A stretch of DNA of 64,000 nucleotides. Source: Panorpa germanica (lineage: Eukaryota; Arthropoda; Insecta; Mecoptera; Panorpidae). Location: positions 1 through 64,000 of the forward strand of contig CAVMBN010000177.1 of assembly GCA_963678705.1 (NCBI GenBank), in the 5' to 3' direction. This document shows, piece after piece, positions 38,961 to 50,040 of this stretch (the first letter of the stretch is position 1; the number at the start of each line of letters is the position of its first letter). Below the pieces are notes generated by a model. That model saw only the letters and a list, made by a program, of their open reading frames with translations, was not told the DNA's origin and ran no database searches. The translations under genes and the position numbers were made by a program.

Positions 38961-40546
38961 TTGTCGAACATTATTTTACAAACCGATTACCGTTCCATGA
39001 AAAGGCAACTATCTAAAGGTTGTCTTGAGCGATCTGTAATGGGGCCTGAGCTCTGGAACATGGTATTCGACGAGAACTGTGTTTCTCACTCGAAAGGTTG
39101 TGTAGACATATGTTCTGCCAACGATAATGTGATCCTTATCGGTGCAAATAGTACAGAAACCCTAGAAAGCCGTTCTCGACCTGCTATATATAAAATCTGT
39201 AGTTTCTTGAAGCTACAAAGCTACGAAACAAATACAGTAACAACAAATGATAAACTTGTAACACACCTTGCGCGTGTCAGAAGGACGGAATGAAGCTTAA
39301 ACTCGGCAACTATGCCGACACTATACAAGGGACCATTTATGCTAATAGTTGTGTATTGTGCTTCGGCATGGTATTACAGGATCAATCTTCCAGATCTTCC
39401 ATGCAAAGAACTATATTATTGACGATGACGCGTTGTTGCAGAACTGTATCTACAGAAGTGGTGCAAGTGATATTGGGGACAATTTCTTTAGATTTAAAAA
39501 TCACTCATGCACTTACTCAAGTACAAATTACGCTAGAACTGAAAAAATCAAATTTTGATTATTTAAAATTAATGCGACAAATTTCGAGGATTTAAAGTTA
39601 ATGCGGCTGTAGGATAAAAGTCTGGAGACGATACCAAATATATTGCCAAAGAGATGAATGCATATATGCATAAGCTCTGGCAAGACAGATGGGACTTAAT
39701 ACAAAAAGGAAGACCTACGTATTGGTTTACAAGGACGTTAATATTGCTTTGCAACACAAGTGGTTCCTATCTACTATGTGTGTGATCGGCTTCTGCTACT
39801 TTAGGCGAAAAAAGTGATTAAAAGTGCGAAATTAATTATGGAAAAAAATTAAATAAATTATATGAATACTTTTTCAAACGAAAAGTATTTAAGTTTGTTT
39901 TAAATTTGTGTTAATTTACCCTAAACAAAGTGTTTTTACAAAAGTTTGACAGTTGGAAACCAGTGTTAAAAACGAATTTTTCATTACGCGTACACGCGGT
40001 CTTATAAACTTAACCTCAAATTTGTAACTTTGATGTTTGATATAAGACATTAATAAGTGCGATAGACAAAAAAAGTGATAATAATTAGGTTAGTGTTAGT
40101 GCTAAAACATCAAGTGGTTAAAAATTCAAGAAATCTGTAGAGATATATAAGGAAGACCTCATATAAACACTACAAATATACGAAAGACAAAAGGTTGCCG
40201 CCCACTGTCAAGTAAGTCGAATAACATTAACTATAAATAATATTAAAACACAAGAATTAGTTTATATAAATGCGTGTTTTAAATAATAATGAGAGTGTAT
40301 TAATTGTTATAAGTGATTAAGTGAACAATATATGCGGTTTTCTTGGAAATAGTGATTGATCGTTCATGAACATTCAATGGTAACAAACAAATAATAAGTA
40401 AGTAGGCATAAGTACAAGTATGTATATGAGATATTTATAGAAATTCAGTGTGCCTTTGTTGATGTCCGGTGGCCAAGTGACCTTCAAAGAATTAGACCGG
40501 CAAAAACCTATAGGTACGTCTACTGCGCTATGGAGAACTATTTTCA
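38961..40546 (+). repeat. Array unit U25 (type Z)
   Basis: Type Z: CLERS and SAND, with gtcagaagg (T to R) and gggaccatt. The lead-in reads gctattaag, losing the AMENYF methionine. Private ttgattattta. Confidence 0.93.
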
Positions 40547-42132
40547 TTGTCGAACATTATTTTACAAACCGATTACCGTTTCATGAAAAGGCAACTATCT
40601 AAAGGTTGTCCTCAGCGATCTGTAATGGGGCCTGAGCTCTGAAGCATGGTATTCGACGAGAACTGTGTTTCTCACTCGAAAGATTGTGTAGACATATGTT
40701 TTGCCAACGATAATGTGATCCTTATCGGTGCAAATAGTACAGAAACCCTAGAAAGCCGTTCTCGACCTGCTATATATAAAATCTGTAGTTTCTTAAAGCT
40801 ACAAAGCTACGAAACAAATACAGTAACAACGAATGATAAACTTGTAACACAACTTGCGCGTCTCACAAGGACGGAATGAAGCTTAAACTCGGCAACTATG
40901 CTGACACTATACAAGGGGGCATTTATGCTTATAGTTGTGTATTGTGCTTCGGCATGGTATTACAGGATCAATCTTCCAAATCTTCCATGCAAAGAACTAT
41001 GTTATTGACGATGACGCGTTGTTGCAGAACTGTATCTACAGAAGTGGTGCAAGTGATATTGGGGACAATTCCTTTAGATTTAAAAATCACTCATGCACTT
41101 ACTCAAGTACAAATTACGCTAGAACTGAAAAAATCAAATTTTGATGATTTAAAATTAATGCGACAAATTTCGAGGATTTAAAGTTAATGCGGCTGTAGGA
41201 TAAAAGTCTGGAGACGATACCAAATATTTTGCCAAAGAGATGAATGCATATATGCATAAGCTCTGGCAAGACAGATGGGACTTAATACAAAAAGAAAGAC
41301 CTACGTATTGGTTTACAAGGACGTTAATATTGCTTTGCAACACAAGTGGTTCCTATCTACTATGTGTGTGATCGGCTCCTGCTACTTTAGGCGAAAAAAG
41401 TAATTAAAAGTGCGAAATTAATTATGGAAAAAAATTAAATAAATTATATGAATACTTTTTCAAACGAAAAGTATTTAAGTTTGTTTTAAATTTGTGTTAA
41501 TTTACCCTAAACAAAGTGTTTTTACAAAAGTTTGACAGTTGGAAACCAGTGTTAAAAACGAATTTTTGATTACGCGTACACGCGGTCTTATAAACATAAC
41601 CTCAAATTTGTAACTTTGATGTTTGATATAAGACATTAATAAGTGCGATAGACAAAAAAAGTGATAATAATTAGGTTAGTGTTAGTGCTAAAACATCAAG
41701 TGGTTTAAAATTCAAGAAATCTGTAGAGATATATAAGGAAGACCTCATATAAGCACTACAAATATACGGAAGACAAAAGGTTGCCGCCCACTATCAAGTA
41801 AGTCGAATAACATTAACTATAAATAATATTAAAACACAAGAATTAGTTTATATAAATGCGTGTTTTAAATAATAATGAGAGTGTATTAAGTGTTATAAGT
41901 GATTAAGTGAACAATATATGCGGTTTTCTTGGAAATAGTGATTGATCGTTCATGAACATTCAATGGTAACAAACAAATGGTAAGTAAGTAGGCATAAGTA
42001 CAAGTATGTATATGAGATATTTATAGAAATTTAGTGTATCTTTGTTGATGTCCGGTGGCCAAGTGACCTTCAAAGAATTAGACCGGCAAAAACCTATAGG
42101 TACGTCTACTGCGCTATGGAGAACTATTTTCA
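40547..42132 (+). repeat. Array unit U26 (type X)
   Basis: Second copy of the X unit of the X-Y-Z block. Matches U23, including gcgtctcac and atgcttatag. Private aaagtaattaaaag. Confidence 0.93.
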
Positions 42133-43717
42133 TTGTCGAACATTATTTTACAAACCGATTACCGTTCCATGAAAAGGCAACTATCTAAAGGTTGTCCTCA
42201 GCGATCTGTAATGGGGCCTGAGCTCTGGAACATTGTATTCGACGAGAACTGTGTTTCTCACTCGAAAGGTTGTGTAGACATATGTTTTGCCAACGATAAT
42301 GTGATACTTATCGGTGCAAATAGTACAGAAACCCTAGAAAGCCGTTCTCGACCTGCTATATATAAAATCTGTAGTTTCTTGAAGCTACAAAGCTACGAAA
42401 CAAATACAGTAACAACGAATGATAAACTTGTAACACACCTTGCGCGTGTCACAAGGACGGAATGAAGCTTAAACTCGGCAACTATGCCGACACTATACAA
42501 CAGGGCATTTATGCTAATAGTTGTGTATTGTGCTTCGGCATAGTATTACAGGATCAATCTTCCAGATCTTCCATGCAAAGAACTATGTTATTGACGATGA
42601 CGCGTTGTTGCAGAACTGTATCTACAGAAGTGGTGCAAGTGATATTGTAAACAATTCCTTTAGATTTAAAAATCACTCATGCACTTACTCAAGTACAAAT
42701 TACGCTAGAACTGAAAAAATCAAATTTTGATGATTTAAAATTAATGCGACAAATTTCGAGGATTTAAAGTTAATGCAAGTGTAGGATAAAAGTCTGGAGA
42801 CGATACCAAATATATTGCCAAAGAGATGAATGCATATATGCATAAGCTCTGGCAAGACAGATGGGACTTAATACAAAAAGGAAGACCTACGTATTGGTTT
42901 ACAAGGACGTTAATATTGCTTTGCAACACAAGTGGTTCCTATCCACTATGTGTGTGATCGGCTCCTGCTACTTTAGGTGAAAAAAGTGATTAAAAGTAAG
43001 AAATTAATTATGGAAAAAAATTAAATAAATTATATGAATACTTTTTCAAACGAAAAGTATTTAGGTTTGTTTTAAATTTGTGTTAATTTACCCTAAACAA
43101 AGTGTTTTTACAAAAGTTTGACAGTTGGAAACCAGTGTTAAAAACGAAGTTTTCATTACGCGTACACGCGGTCTTATAAACATAACCTCAAATTTGTAAC
43201 TTTAATGTTTGATATAAGACATTAATAAGTGCGATAGACAAAAAAAAGTGATAATAATTAGGTTAGTGTTAGTGCTAAAACATCAAGTGGTTTAAAATTC
43301 AAGAAATCTGTAGAGATATAAGGAAGACCTCATATAAACACTACAAATATACGGAAGACAAAAGGTTGCCGCCCACTATCAAGTAAGTCGAATAACATTA
43401 ACTATAAATAATATTAAAACACAAGAATTAGTTTATATAAATGCGTGTTTTAAATAATAATGAGAGAGTATTAATTGTTATAAGTGATTAAGTGAACAAT
43501 ATATGCGGTTTTCTTGGAAATAGTGATTGATCGTTCATGAACATTTAATGGTAACAAACAAATGGTAAGTTAGTAGGCATAAGTACAAGTATGTATATGA
43601 GATATTTATAGAAATTCAGTGTGCCTTTGTTGATGTCCGGTGGCCAAGTGACCGTCAAAGAATTAGACCGGCAAAAACCTATAGGTACGTCTACTGCGCT
43701 ATGGAGAACTATTTTCA
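42133..43717 (+). repeat. Array unit U27 (type Y)
   Basis: Second Y copy. Differs from U24 by gtaacaacg and by gatattgtaaac, which creates a stop in the C-terminal frame. Confidence 0.93.
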
Positions 43718-45303
43718 TTGTCGAACATTATTTTACAAACCGATTACCGTTCCATGAAAAGGCAACTATCTAAAGGTTGTCTTGAGCGATCTGTAATGGG
43801 GCCTGAGCTCTGGAACATGGTATTTGACGAGAACTGTGTTTCTCACTCGAAAGGTTGTGTAGACATATGTTCTGCCAACGATAATGTGATCCTTATCGGT
43901 GCAAATAGTACAGAAACCCTAGAAAGCCGTTCTCGACCTGCTATATATAAAATCTGTAGTTTCTTGAAGCTACAAAGCTACGAAACAAATACAGTAACAA
44001 CAAATGATAAACTTGTAACACACCTTGCGCGTGTCAGAAGGACGGAATGAAGCTTAAACTCGGCAACTATGCCGACACTATACAAGGGACCATTTATGCT
44101 AATAGTTGTGTATTGTGCTTCGGCATGGTATTACAGGATCAATCTTCCAGATCTTCCATGCAAAGAACTATATTATTGACGATGACGCGTTGTTGCAGAA
44201 CTGTATCTACAGAAGTGGTGCAAGTGATATTGGGGACAATTTCTTTAGATTTAAAAATCACTCATGCACTTACTCAAGTACAAATTACGCTAGAACTGAA
44301 AAAATCAAATTTTGATGATTTAAAATTAATGCGACAAATTTCGAGGATTTAAAGTTAATGCGGCTGTAGGATAAAAGTCTGGAGACGATACCAAATATTT
44401 TGCCAAAGAGATGAATGCATATATGCATAAGCTCTGGCAAGACAGATGGGACTTAATACAAAAAGAAAGACCTACGTATTGGTTTACAAGGACGTTAATA
44501 TTGCTTTGCAACACAAGTGGTTCCTATCTACTATGTGTGTGATCGGCTCCTGCTACTTTAGGCGAAAAAAGTGATTAAAAGTGCGAAATTAATTATGGAA
44601 AAAAATTAAATAAATTATATGAATACTTTTTCAAACGAAAAGTATTTAAGTTTGTTTTAAATTTGTGTTAATTTACCCTAAACAAAGTGTTTTTACAAAA
44701 GTTTGACAGTTGGAAACCAGTGTTAAAAACGAATTTTTGATTACGCGTACACGCGGTCTTATAAACATAACCTCAAATTTGTAACTTTGATGTTTGATAT
44801 AAGACATTAATAAGTGCGATAGACAAAAAAAGTGATAATAATTAGGTTAGTGTTAGTGCTAAAACATCAAGTGGTTTAAAATTCAAGAAATCTGTAGAGA
44901 TATATAAGGAAGACCTCATATAAGCACTACAAATATACGGAAGACAAAAGGTTGCCGCCCACTATCAAGTAAGTCGAATAACATTAACTATAAATAATAT
45001 TAAAACACAAGAATTAGTTTATATAAATGCGTGTTTTCAATAATAATGAGAGTGTATTAATTGTTATAAGTGATTATGTGAACAATATATGCGGTTTTCT
45101 TGGAAATAGTGATTGATCGTTCATGAACATTCAATGGTAACAAACAAATGGTAAGTAAGTAGGCATAAGTACAAGTATGTATATGAGATATTTATAGAAA
45201 TTCAGTGTGCCTTTGTTGATGTCCGGTGGCCAAGTGACCTTCAAAGAATTAGACCGGCAAAAATCTATAGGTACGTCTACTGCGCTATGGAGAACTATTT
45301 TCA
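43718..45303 (+). repeat. Array unit U28 (type Z)
   Basis: Second Z copy (CLERS, SAND). Its second half differs from U25 by aatattttgcc and caaaaagaaag, which belong to type X, so it too is a mosaic. Confidence 0.93.
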
Positions 45304-46860
45304 TTGTCGAACATTATTTTACAAACCGATTACCGTTCCATGAAAAGGCAACTATCTAAAGATTGTCCTCAGCGATCTGTAATGGGGCCTGAGCTCTGGA
45401 ACATGTGTTCGACTAGAACTGTGTTTCTCACTCGAAAGGTTGTGTAGACATATGTTTTGCCAACGATAATGTGATCCTTATCGGTGCAAATAGTACAGAA
45501 ACCCTAGAAAGCCGTTCTCGACCTGCTATATATAAAATCTGTAGTTTCTTGAAGCTGCAAAGCTACGAAACAAATACAGTAACAACGAATGATAAACTTG
45601 TAACACACCTTGCGCGTGTCACAAGGACGGAATGAAGCTTAAACTCGGCAACTATGCCGACACTATACAAGGGGGCATTTATGCTAATAGTTGTGTTTTG
45701 TGCTTCGGCATGGTATTACAGGATTAATTTTCCAGATCTTCCATGCAAAGAACTATGTTATTGACGATGACGCGTTGTTGCAGAACTGTATCTACAGAAG
45801 TAGTGCAAGTGATATTGGAGACAATTCCTTTAGATTTAAAAATCACTCATGCACTTACTCAAGTACAAATTACGCTAGAACTGAAAAAATTAAATTTTGA
45901 TGATTTAAAATTAATGCGACAAATTTCGAGGATTTAAAGTTAATGCGGCTGTAGGATAAAAGTCTGGAGACGATACCAAATATATTGCCAAAGAGATGAA
46001 TGCATATATGCATAAGCTCTGGCAAGACAGATGGGACTTAATACAAAAAGGAAGACCTACGTATTGGTTTACAAGGACGTTAATATTGCTTTGCAACACA
46101 AGTGGTTCCTATCTACTATGTGTGTTATCGGCTCCTGCTACGTTAGGTGAAAAAAGTGATTAAAAGTGAGAAATTAATTATGGAAAAAAATTAAATAAAT
46201 TATATGAATACTTTTTCAAACGAAAAGTATTTAAGTTTGTTTTAAATTTGTGTTAATTTACCCTAAACAAAGTGTTTTTACAAAAGTTTGACAGTTGGAA
46301 ACCAGTGTTAAAAACGAATTTTTGATTACACGTACACGCGGTCTTATAAACATAACCTCAAATTTGTAACTTTGATGTTTGATATAAGACAATAATAAGT
46401 GCGATAGGCAAAAAAAGTGATAATAATTAGGTTAGTGTTAGTGCTAAAACATCAAGTGGTTTAAAATTCAAGAAATCTGTAGAGATATATAAGGAAGACC
46501 TCATATAAACACTACAAATATACGGACGCCAAAAGGTTGCCGCCCACTATCAAGTAAGTCGAATAACATTAACTATAAATAATGTTAAAACACAAGGATT
46601 AGTTTATATAAATGCGTGTTTTAAATAATAATAAGAGTGTATTAATTGCTATAAGTGATTAAGTGAACAATATATGCGGTTTTCTTGGAAATAGTGATTG
46701 ATCGTTCATGAACATTCAATGGTAACAAACAAATGGTAAGTAAGTAGGCATAAGTACAAGTATGTATATGAGATATTTATAGAAATTCAGTGTGCCTTTG
46801 TTGATGTCCGGTGGCCAAGTGACCTTCAAAGAATTAGACCGGCAAAAACCTATAGGTACG
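45304..46860 (+). repeat. Array unit U29, split by LTR element
   Basis: The RT fragment is frameshifted by a missing base pair region at gaacatgtgttcgac, near 45402. The unit is interrupted at the GTACG target site. Its remaining 28 bp lie at 50013-50040, giving 1585 bp in total. Confidence 0.93.
46856..46860 (+). repeat. Target site duplication, left copy
   Basis: GTACG directly before the 5' LTR. Intact units have a single GTACG here (tataggtacgtctactg), so the empty site can be read from neighbouring units. Confidence 0.93.
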
Positions 46861-47170
46861 TGTTCAGTACAAAATTAGTACAGAACATAAGAGATGTCTC
46901 TGCTGACATTCCAATATTATAATGTATTGTTGTCTCTGGTAGAAGTTATACGCAGGACAATAATACTGTGGTTTTGGTGTATACGGCGAAGCCATATGGC
47001 AAGCAAGTCAGTTGTGTTCTGGGCTTTTACACTGTCAAGATCATAATTCGCAACCATTTTGTAATATAAGAATTTTGGTTAAAGTTATTAAAAAGTGTAA
47101 ATTAATTTTATCATTAAACGATTGAATAAATTATTCAATCTACAATACTCGCATGGTTTTATTTCGTACA
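46861..47170 (+). repeat. 5' LTR, 310 bp
   Basis: TG...CA ends. Differs from the 3' LTR only at one base by eye (actgtcaaga here, actgttaaga at 3'). It contains AATAAA at 47125-47130, about 40 bp before its end, so the R/U5 part is probably short. Confidence 0.93.
47120..47140. terminator. LTR hairpin enclosing the AATAAA signal
   Basis: GATTGAATAA, one base, TTATTCAATC: a perfect 10-bp inverted repeat with AATAAA inside. The same is at 49957-49977 in the 3' LTR. Probably part of the polyadenylation region of the element. Confidence 0.6.
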
Positions 47171-47177
47171 TGCGAAG

Positions 47178-47601
47178 CTGGTCCTTCGAGCCTTACAAAG
47201 CCGGTCCTTCGAGTTTATTATCCGCGTGTGTTTTCATTGTGTTTTGAGGCGTTTTTTTACATTTACCCCTTGGCGACTCAAGAAGTCACAATTGCCATTG
47301 ATTGGGTAATGCTACGCTCTATTTTGACGGATTCACGGAGGATTTGGATTTTACAATTACATTTCAAGAAGGTTTTAATTCCTACAAACAAAACTGGTCT
47401 TACAAGCCATTGGTACCCGCGTGTGAATTCGTGGTGTTTTGAGGTTACGTCTGTATAGTAACCGGCACATGTGCAAGCTATTTTTTTACATTTACCCTAT
47501 GGCGGCCCGGCAAGTCATCAATTGCCATTGATTGGGTAATGCACGCTTGATTTAGACGGATTCACAGACGGTTTGATTACTACACATTTATATTTCAAGA
47601 A
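47178..47601 (+). repeat. Imperfect duplication in the element leader
   Basis: 47178-47370 and 47394-47601 are diverged copies. Both run from ctggtc through cgcgtgtg, tgttttgagg, ttttttacatttaccc, attgccattgattgggtaat and gacggattcac to atttcaagaa. The 629 bp between LTR and ORF hold no convincing gene. Confidence 0.75.
47179..47192 (+). other. Primer binding site, tRNA-Tyr type
   Basis: TGGTCCTTCGAGCC begins 8 bases after the 5' LTR. Its complement, GGCTCGAAGGACCA, matches the 3' end expected for a eukaryotic tRNA-Tyr with CCA. A second partial match (GGTCCTTCGAG, 47203-47213) follows. Confidence 0.7.
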
Positions 47602-47799
47602 AAATTATCATTACGGAAGAGGATACATGGATGCTGGAAGAGAGTAAAATACTTCTTTACTCATGAAGGTACAAAGCTATTATTACTATCTACAAGTACC
47701 AATTTATTAAAAACTTCTTATGTTGCTGGATTAACCTGGATTAGTTTTGTCATCCACGTTTCGTATATCGTAAAAGTACGATTTTATCACCAAAGCAAG

Positions 47800-49524
47800 A
47801 TGGAGGGATTGAAAAGGCTTAGAACGGCGCGGACGACTGCAAAAAGTTCAATATCAAGGATGGACAATTACGTCAGCGACCCAAGGGCTCTCGACTCCGC
47901 TACAGTGGAGGTGCTGGAGGTGAAAAAAGAAAAGTTGATGACTACATTTCAATCGTACGAGCTCACGCAGTACAGCATTTTAGAGATTGATGATCAAGAT
48001 GAGGAAGACATAGAAGAAGTTGAAGAAAAGTATTTTAATATTCTAGCAAAATTAAATGCTAGCATCAATAGATTAAAAGAAGTTAATAGGCCTGACTTAG
48101 TTCCATTGAAGCTCCCAGCGGTGAAAATTCCAACCTTCGATGGCAAGGATATAACCAGGTTTAAGCCCTTTTATGAGCTCTTCCAAGCAGTTGTTCATAA
48201 TAATACCTCATTGTCCGATGTACAAAGACTTTTTTATTTGAGAAAGTATCTCGTTGATGAGGCTCTCTCAATAATTATAAATCTGCCGCTTGTGAACAGC
48301 TCATACAAAGAGGCTGTTGATTTATTGTTAGCGCGGTATGAAAATAAGGCGAGATTAATCTTTAATCATATTAGTATACTACTTGATATTCCAAACATGC
48401 AGAAAGGTACTGCAGTCGCTATAAGGGCTTTTTTATGTCAAGTCAAACAGCAATTACAAGCGTTAAAAAATCTTGATGAGCCTGTAGACAAATGGGATAT
48501 GATTTTAATCTCGACCTTAAGTAGAAAATTAGATATCGTTACTAACCGCACTTTCCACATGAAAAGAAATCTAGAAAAACTGCCTACTATGGCAGAATTT
48601 ATTTCATTTTTAGAAAGACGTGCAATTGCACTTGAGTATAGTTTAGATTATAAAAATATGTCACATGACAATAATTATAAAGAAAAATTTATTGATCAAC
48701 AAAACACATTTGGAAATGTGGTTCCAAGAAAGTTGCATAATCAAAATAAGTATTCACATAATAATATTGTATGTAATCTTGCTATTTGTGACTATACAAA
48801 CCTTGAGAATGTTATGAAACAATCTTGGACGACTGAGAAAGTCCCAGAGGAATCAGATGAGTTTTCTGAGGAATACTTAAAGGCTGAACATAAATTTCAA
48901 AATTCAGTAGCACTTAAAAATAATTTAACTGTTGATTTGCCATTACTCAGCCCAGTAAATAAAATAGAATTGGGGGATTCTTTCTCAGTCGCCCTGCAAA
49001 GATGTAATGTGTTAGAAAAAAGATTTAGACGCAATCCTTCACTATTGGAGGTCTATAAAACATTATTAAACAAATCAACCATTATTATGACATTAGGTTT
49101 AAAACACAATATTATTTTTATAACTAGTAAGATAAAAACAAATTTAATTTGCTACAAGTCTAGTGTGGCTCCATCAAGTAAGGTACTTACAATACCCCAG
49201 CTTGAGATTATTAGCGCAGTGTTGCTGGCGCGAATAAAACAAGCAACAAATAAAATTTTTGATTCAAATACAATACTTCCATCAGTAGGTGAAGATATTA
49301 ATAGCAATGCTTACAACATTGAAGTAGAACAAGCACCTTTACTGTTGGAGTTGTTTAAAGAATTTTCTAACATCATTAATAACATTGTAACTAAGTTGAT
49401 GATTGTTGTGCCAATTATGTTAATGATATTGTATGCTACATTGATAATTATGGTTTCTGTTATATTTAGGATAGTTATTAATTTGTTTTATATTATTTTC
49501 ACAAAATTATGTAGACTACCATAG
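47800..49524 (+). CDS. Chimeric BEL/Pao Gag with Pol remnants, 574 aa
   Basis: The start is the first ATG of the frame, in a good context (AAGATGG). Residues 1-100 are charged and probably helical. Residues 104-280 match the Gag domain of BEL/Pao elements (DUF1759-like), including KIPTFDGKDITRFKPFYELF, VVHNNTSLSDVQRLFYLRKY and LLLARYENKARL. Residues about 335-420 resemble the linker and start of the Pao RT region (KQSWTTEKVPEE, LPLLSPVNKIELGDSFSVAL, LEKRFRRNPSLLEVYK). Residues about 445-480 resemble the later Pol region (SSVAPSSKVLTIPQLEIISA). Residues 530-568 are strongly hydrophobic, like membrane segments, perhaps created by a frame change. No CCHC knuckle, protease active site, RT catalytic box or integrase is seen. 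The ORF is intact despite the deletions, which fits a mobile derivative that kept Gag. Gag function is inferred. Confidence 0.85.
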   Translation: MEGLKRLRTARTTAKSSISRMDNYVSDPRALDSATVEVLEVKKEKLMTTFQSYELTQYSILEIDDQDEEDIEEVEEKYFNILAKLNASINRLKEVNRPDLVPLKLPAVKIPTFDGKDITRFKPFYELFQAVVHNNTSLSDVQRLFYLRKYLVDEALSIIINLPLVNSSYKEAVDLLLARYENKARLIFNHISILLDIPNMQKGTAVAIRAFLCQVKQQLQALKNLDEPVDKWDMILISTLSRKLDIVTNRTFHMKRNLEKLPTMAEFISFLERRAIALEYSLDYKNMSHDNNYKEKFIDQQNTFGNVVPRKLHNQNKYSHNNIVCNLAICDYTNLENVMKQSWTTEKVPEESDEFSEEYLKAEHKFQNSVALKNNLTVDLPLLSPVNKIELGDSFSVALQRCNVLEKRFRRNPSLLEVYKTLLNKSTIIMTLGLKHNIIFITSKIKTNLICYKSSVAPSSKVLTIPQLEIISAVLLARIKQATNKIFDSNTILPSVGEDINSNAYNIEVEQAPLLLELFKEFSNIINNIVTKLMIVVPIMLMILYATLIIMVSVIFRIVINLFYIIFTKLCRLP

Positions 49525-49640
49525 AATTAAGAAGTTTATATTATTTTGTGTAATTTTGTTTATAATAGTTTTAAGAAGAATTAGAATTAAGAAGTTTATA
49601 TTATTTTGTGTAATTTGGTTTATAATAATTTTATGTAATA
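49522..49640 (+). repeat. 60-bp direct duplication spanning the Gag stop codon
   Basis: TAGAATTAAGAAGTTTATAT starts at 49522, where its TAG is the stop codon, and again at 49582. The two copies differ at a few bases. It forms most of the 173-bp 3' untranslated part of the element. Confidence 0.85.
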
Positions 49641-49680
49641 TTGTATAATTTGATATTGGTTGTGAGCTTATCTATTTATC

Positions 49681-49697
49681 CTGGGCCCCCCAATTTA
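49681..49697 (+). other. Region expected to hold the polypurine tract
   Basis: The bases just before the 3' LTR read CTGGGCCCCCCAATTTA. There is no ordinary purine run on the + strand. This GC block is the only distinctive sequence at the place where plus-strand priming should occur. Confidence 0.35.
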
Positions 49698-50007
49698 TGT
49701 TCAGTACAAAATTAGTACAGAACATAAGAGATGTCTCTGCTGACATTCCAATATTATAATGTATTGTTGTCTCTGGTAGAAGTTATACGCAGGACAATAA
49801 TACTGTGGTTTTGGTGTATACGGCGAAGCCATATGGCAAGCAAGTCAGTTGTGTTCTGGGCTTTTACACTGTTAAGATCATAATTCGCAACCATTTTGTA
49901 ATATAAGAATTTTGGTTAAAGTTATTAAAAAGTGTAAATTAATTTTATCATTAAACGATTGAATAAATTATTCAATCTACAATACTCGCATGGTTTTATT
50001 TCGTACA
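49698..50007 (+). repeat. 3' LTR, 310 bp
   Basis: Same length and ends as the 5' LTR. One base differs by eye (actgttaaga). It includes the AATAAA hairpin at 49957-49977. Confidence 0.93.
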
Positions 50008-50012
50008 GTACG
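50008..50012 (+). repeat. Target site duplication, right copy
   Basis: GTACG directly after the 3' LTR, then tctactgcgc, which restores the unit sequence exactly. Confidence 0.93.
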
Positions 50013-50040
50013 TCTACTGCGCTATTGAGAACTATTTTTA

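Larger units (their letters stand above)
35790..40546 (+). repeat. Higher-order block C1 (X-Y-Z), 4757-bp period
   Basis: Units U23, U24 and U25 in order. Each has its twin exactly 4757 bp downstream, with few differences (gtaccaacg against gtaacaacg, for example). Confidence 0.87.
40547..45303 (+). repeat. Higher-order block C2 (X-Y-Z), 4757-bp period
   Basis: Units U26, U27 and U28. The last unit switches to type X spacer features near 44397 (aatattttgcc), so the copy is not clean to its end. Confidence 0.85.
1..46860 (+). repeat. Tandem array of ~1,586-bp units, left block (U0-U29)
   Basis: Thirty head-to-tail copies, all in the same orientation, with unit lengths of 1584-1587 bp except U0 (cut by the window start), U19 (940 bp) and U29 (cut by the LTR element). 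I set unit starts at the TTG before the conserved SNIILQTDYRS reading frame. Offsets 0-332 carry the reverse transcriptase fragment, about 345-842 the LINE C-terminal remnant, about 843-1476 AT-rich spacer, and about 1477-1585 the RT lead-in. Copies differ by scattered substitutions and 1-2 base indels. The left edge is outside the window. A satellite-like array built on a LINE fragment is the best description. Assembly error is unlikely for the whole array because copies carry many private variants, but the exact copy number could be wrong. Confidence 0.97.
46861..50007 (+). mobile_element. Non-autonomous BEL/Pao LTR retrotransposon (3,147 bp)
   Basis: Complete element: two 310-bp LTRs starting TGTTCAG and ending CGTACA, a 5-bp target duplication, a tRNA-type primer site, an internal region of about 2.5 kb and one long ORF. 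BEL/Pao assignment rests on the Gag domain and on Pol scraps typical of the family. Protease and integrase are absent and RT and RNase H survive only as fragments, so the element would need proteins from a full-length relative to move. Near-identical LTRs suggest a recent insertion, after the array was already in place. Confidence 0.88.

Noticed and set aside
47153..47458. 101-codon ORF across the 5' LTR end
   Set aside because: Begins inside the LTR and covers the primer site and a duplicated leader. No family resemblance.
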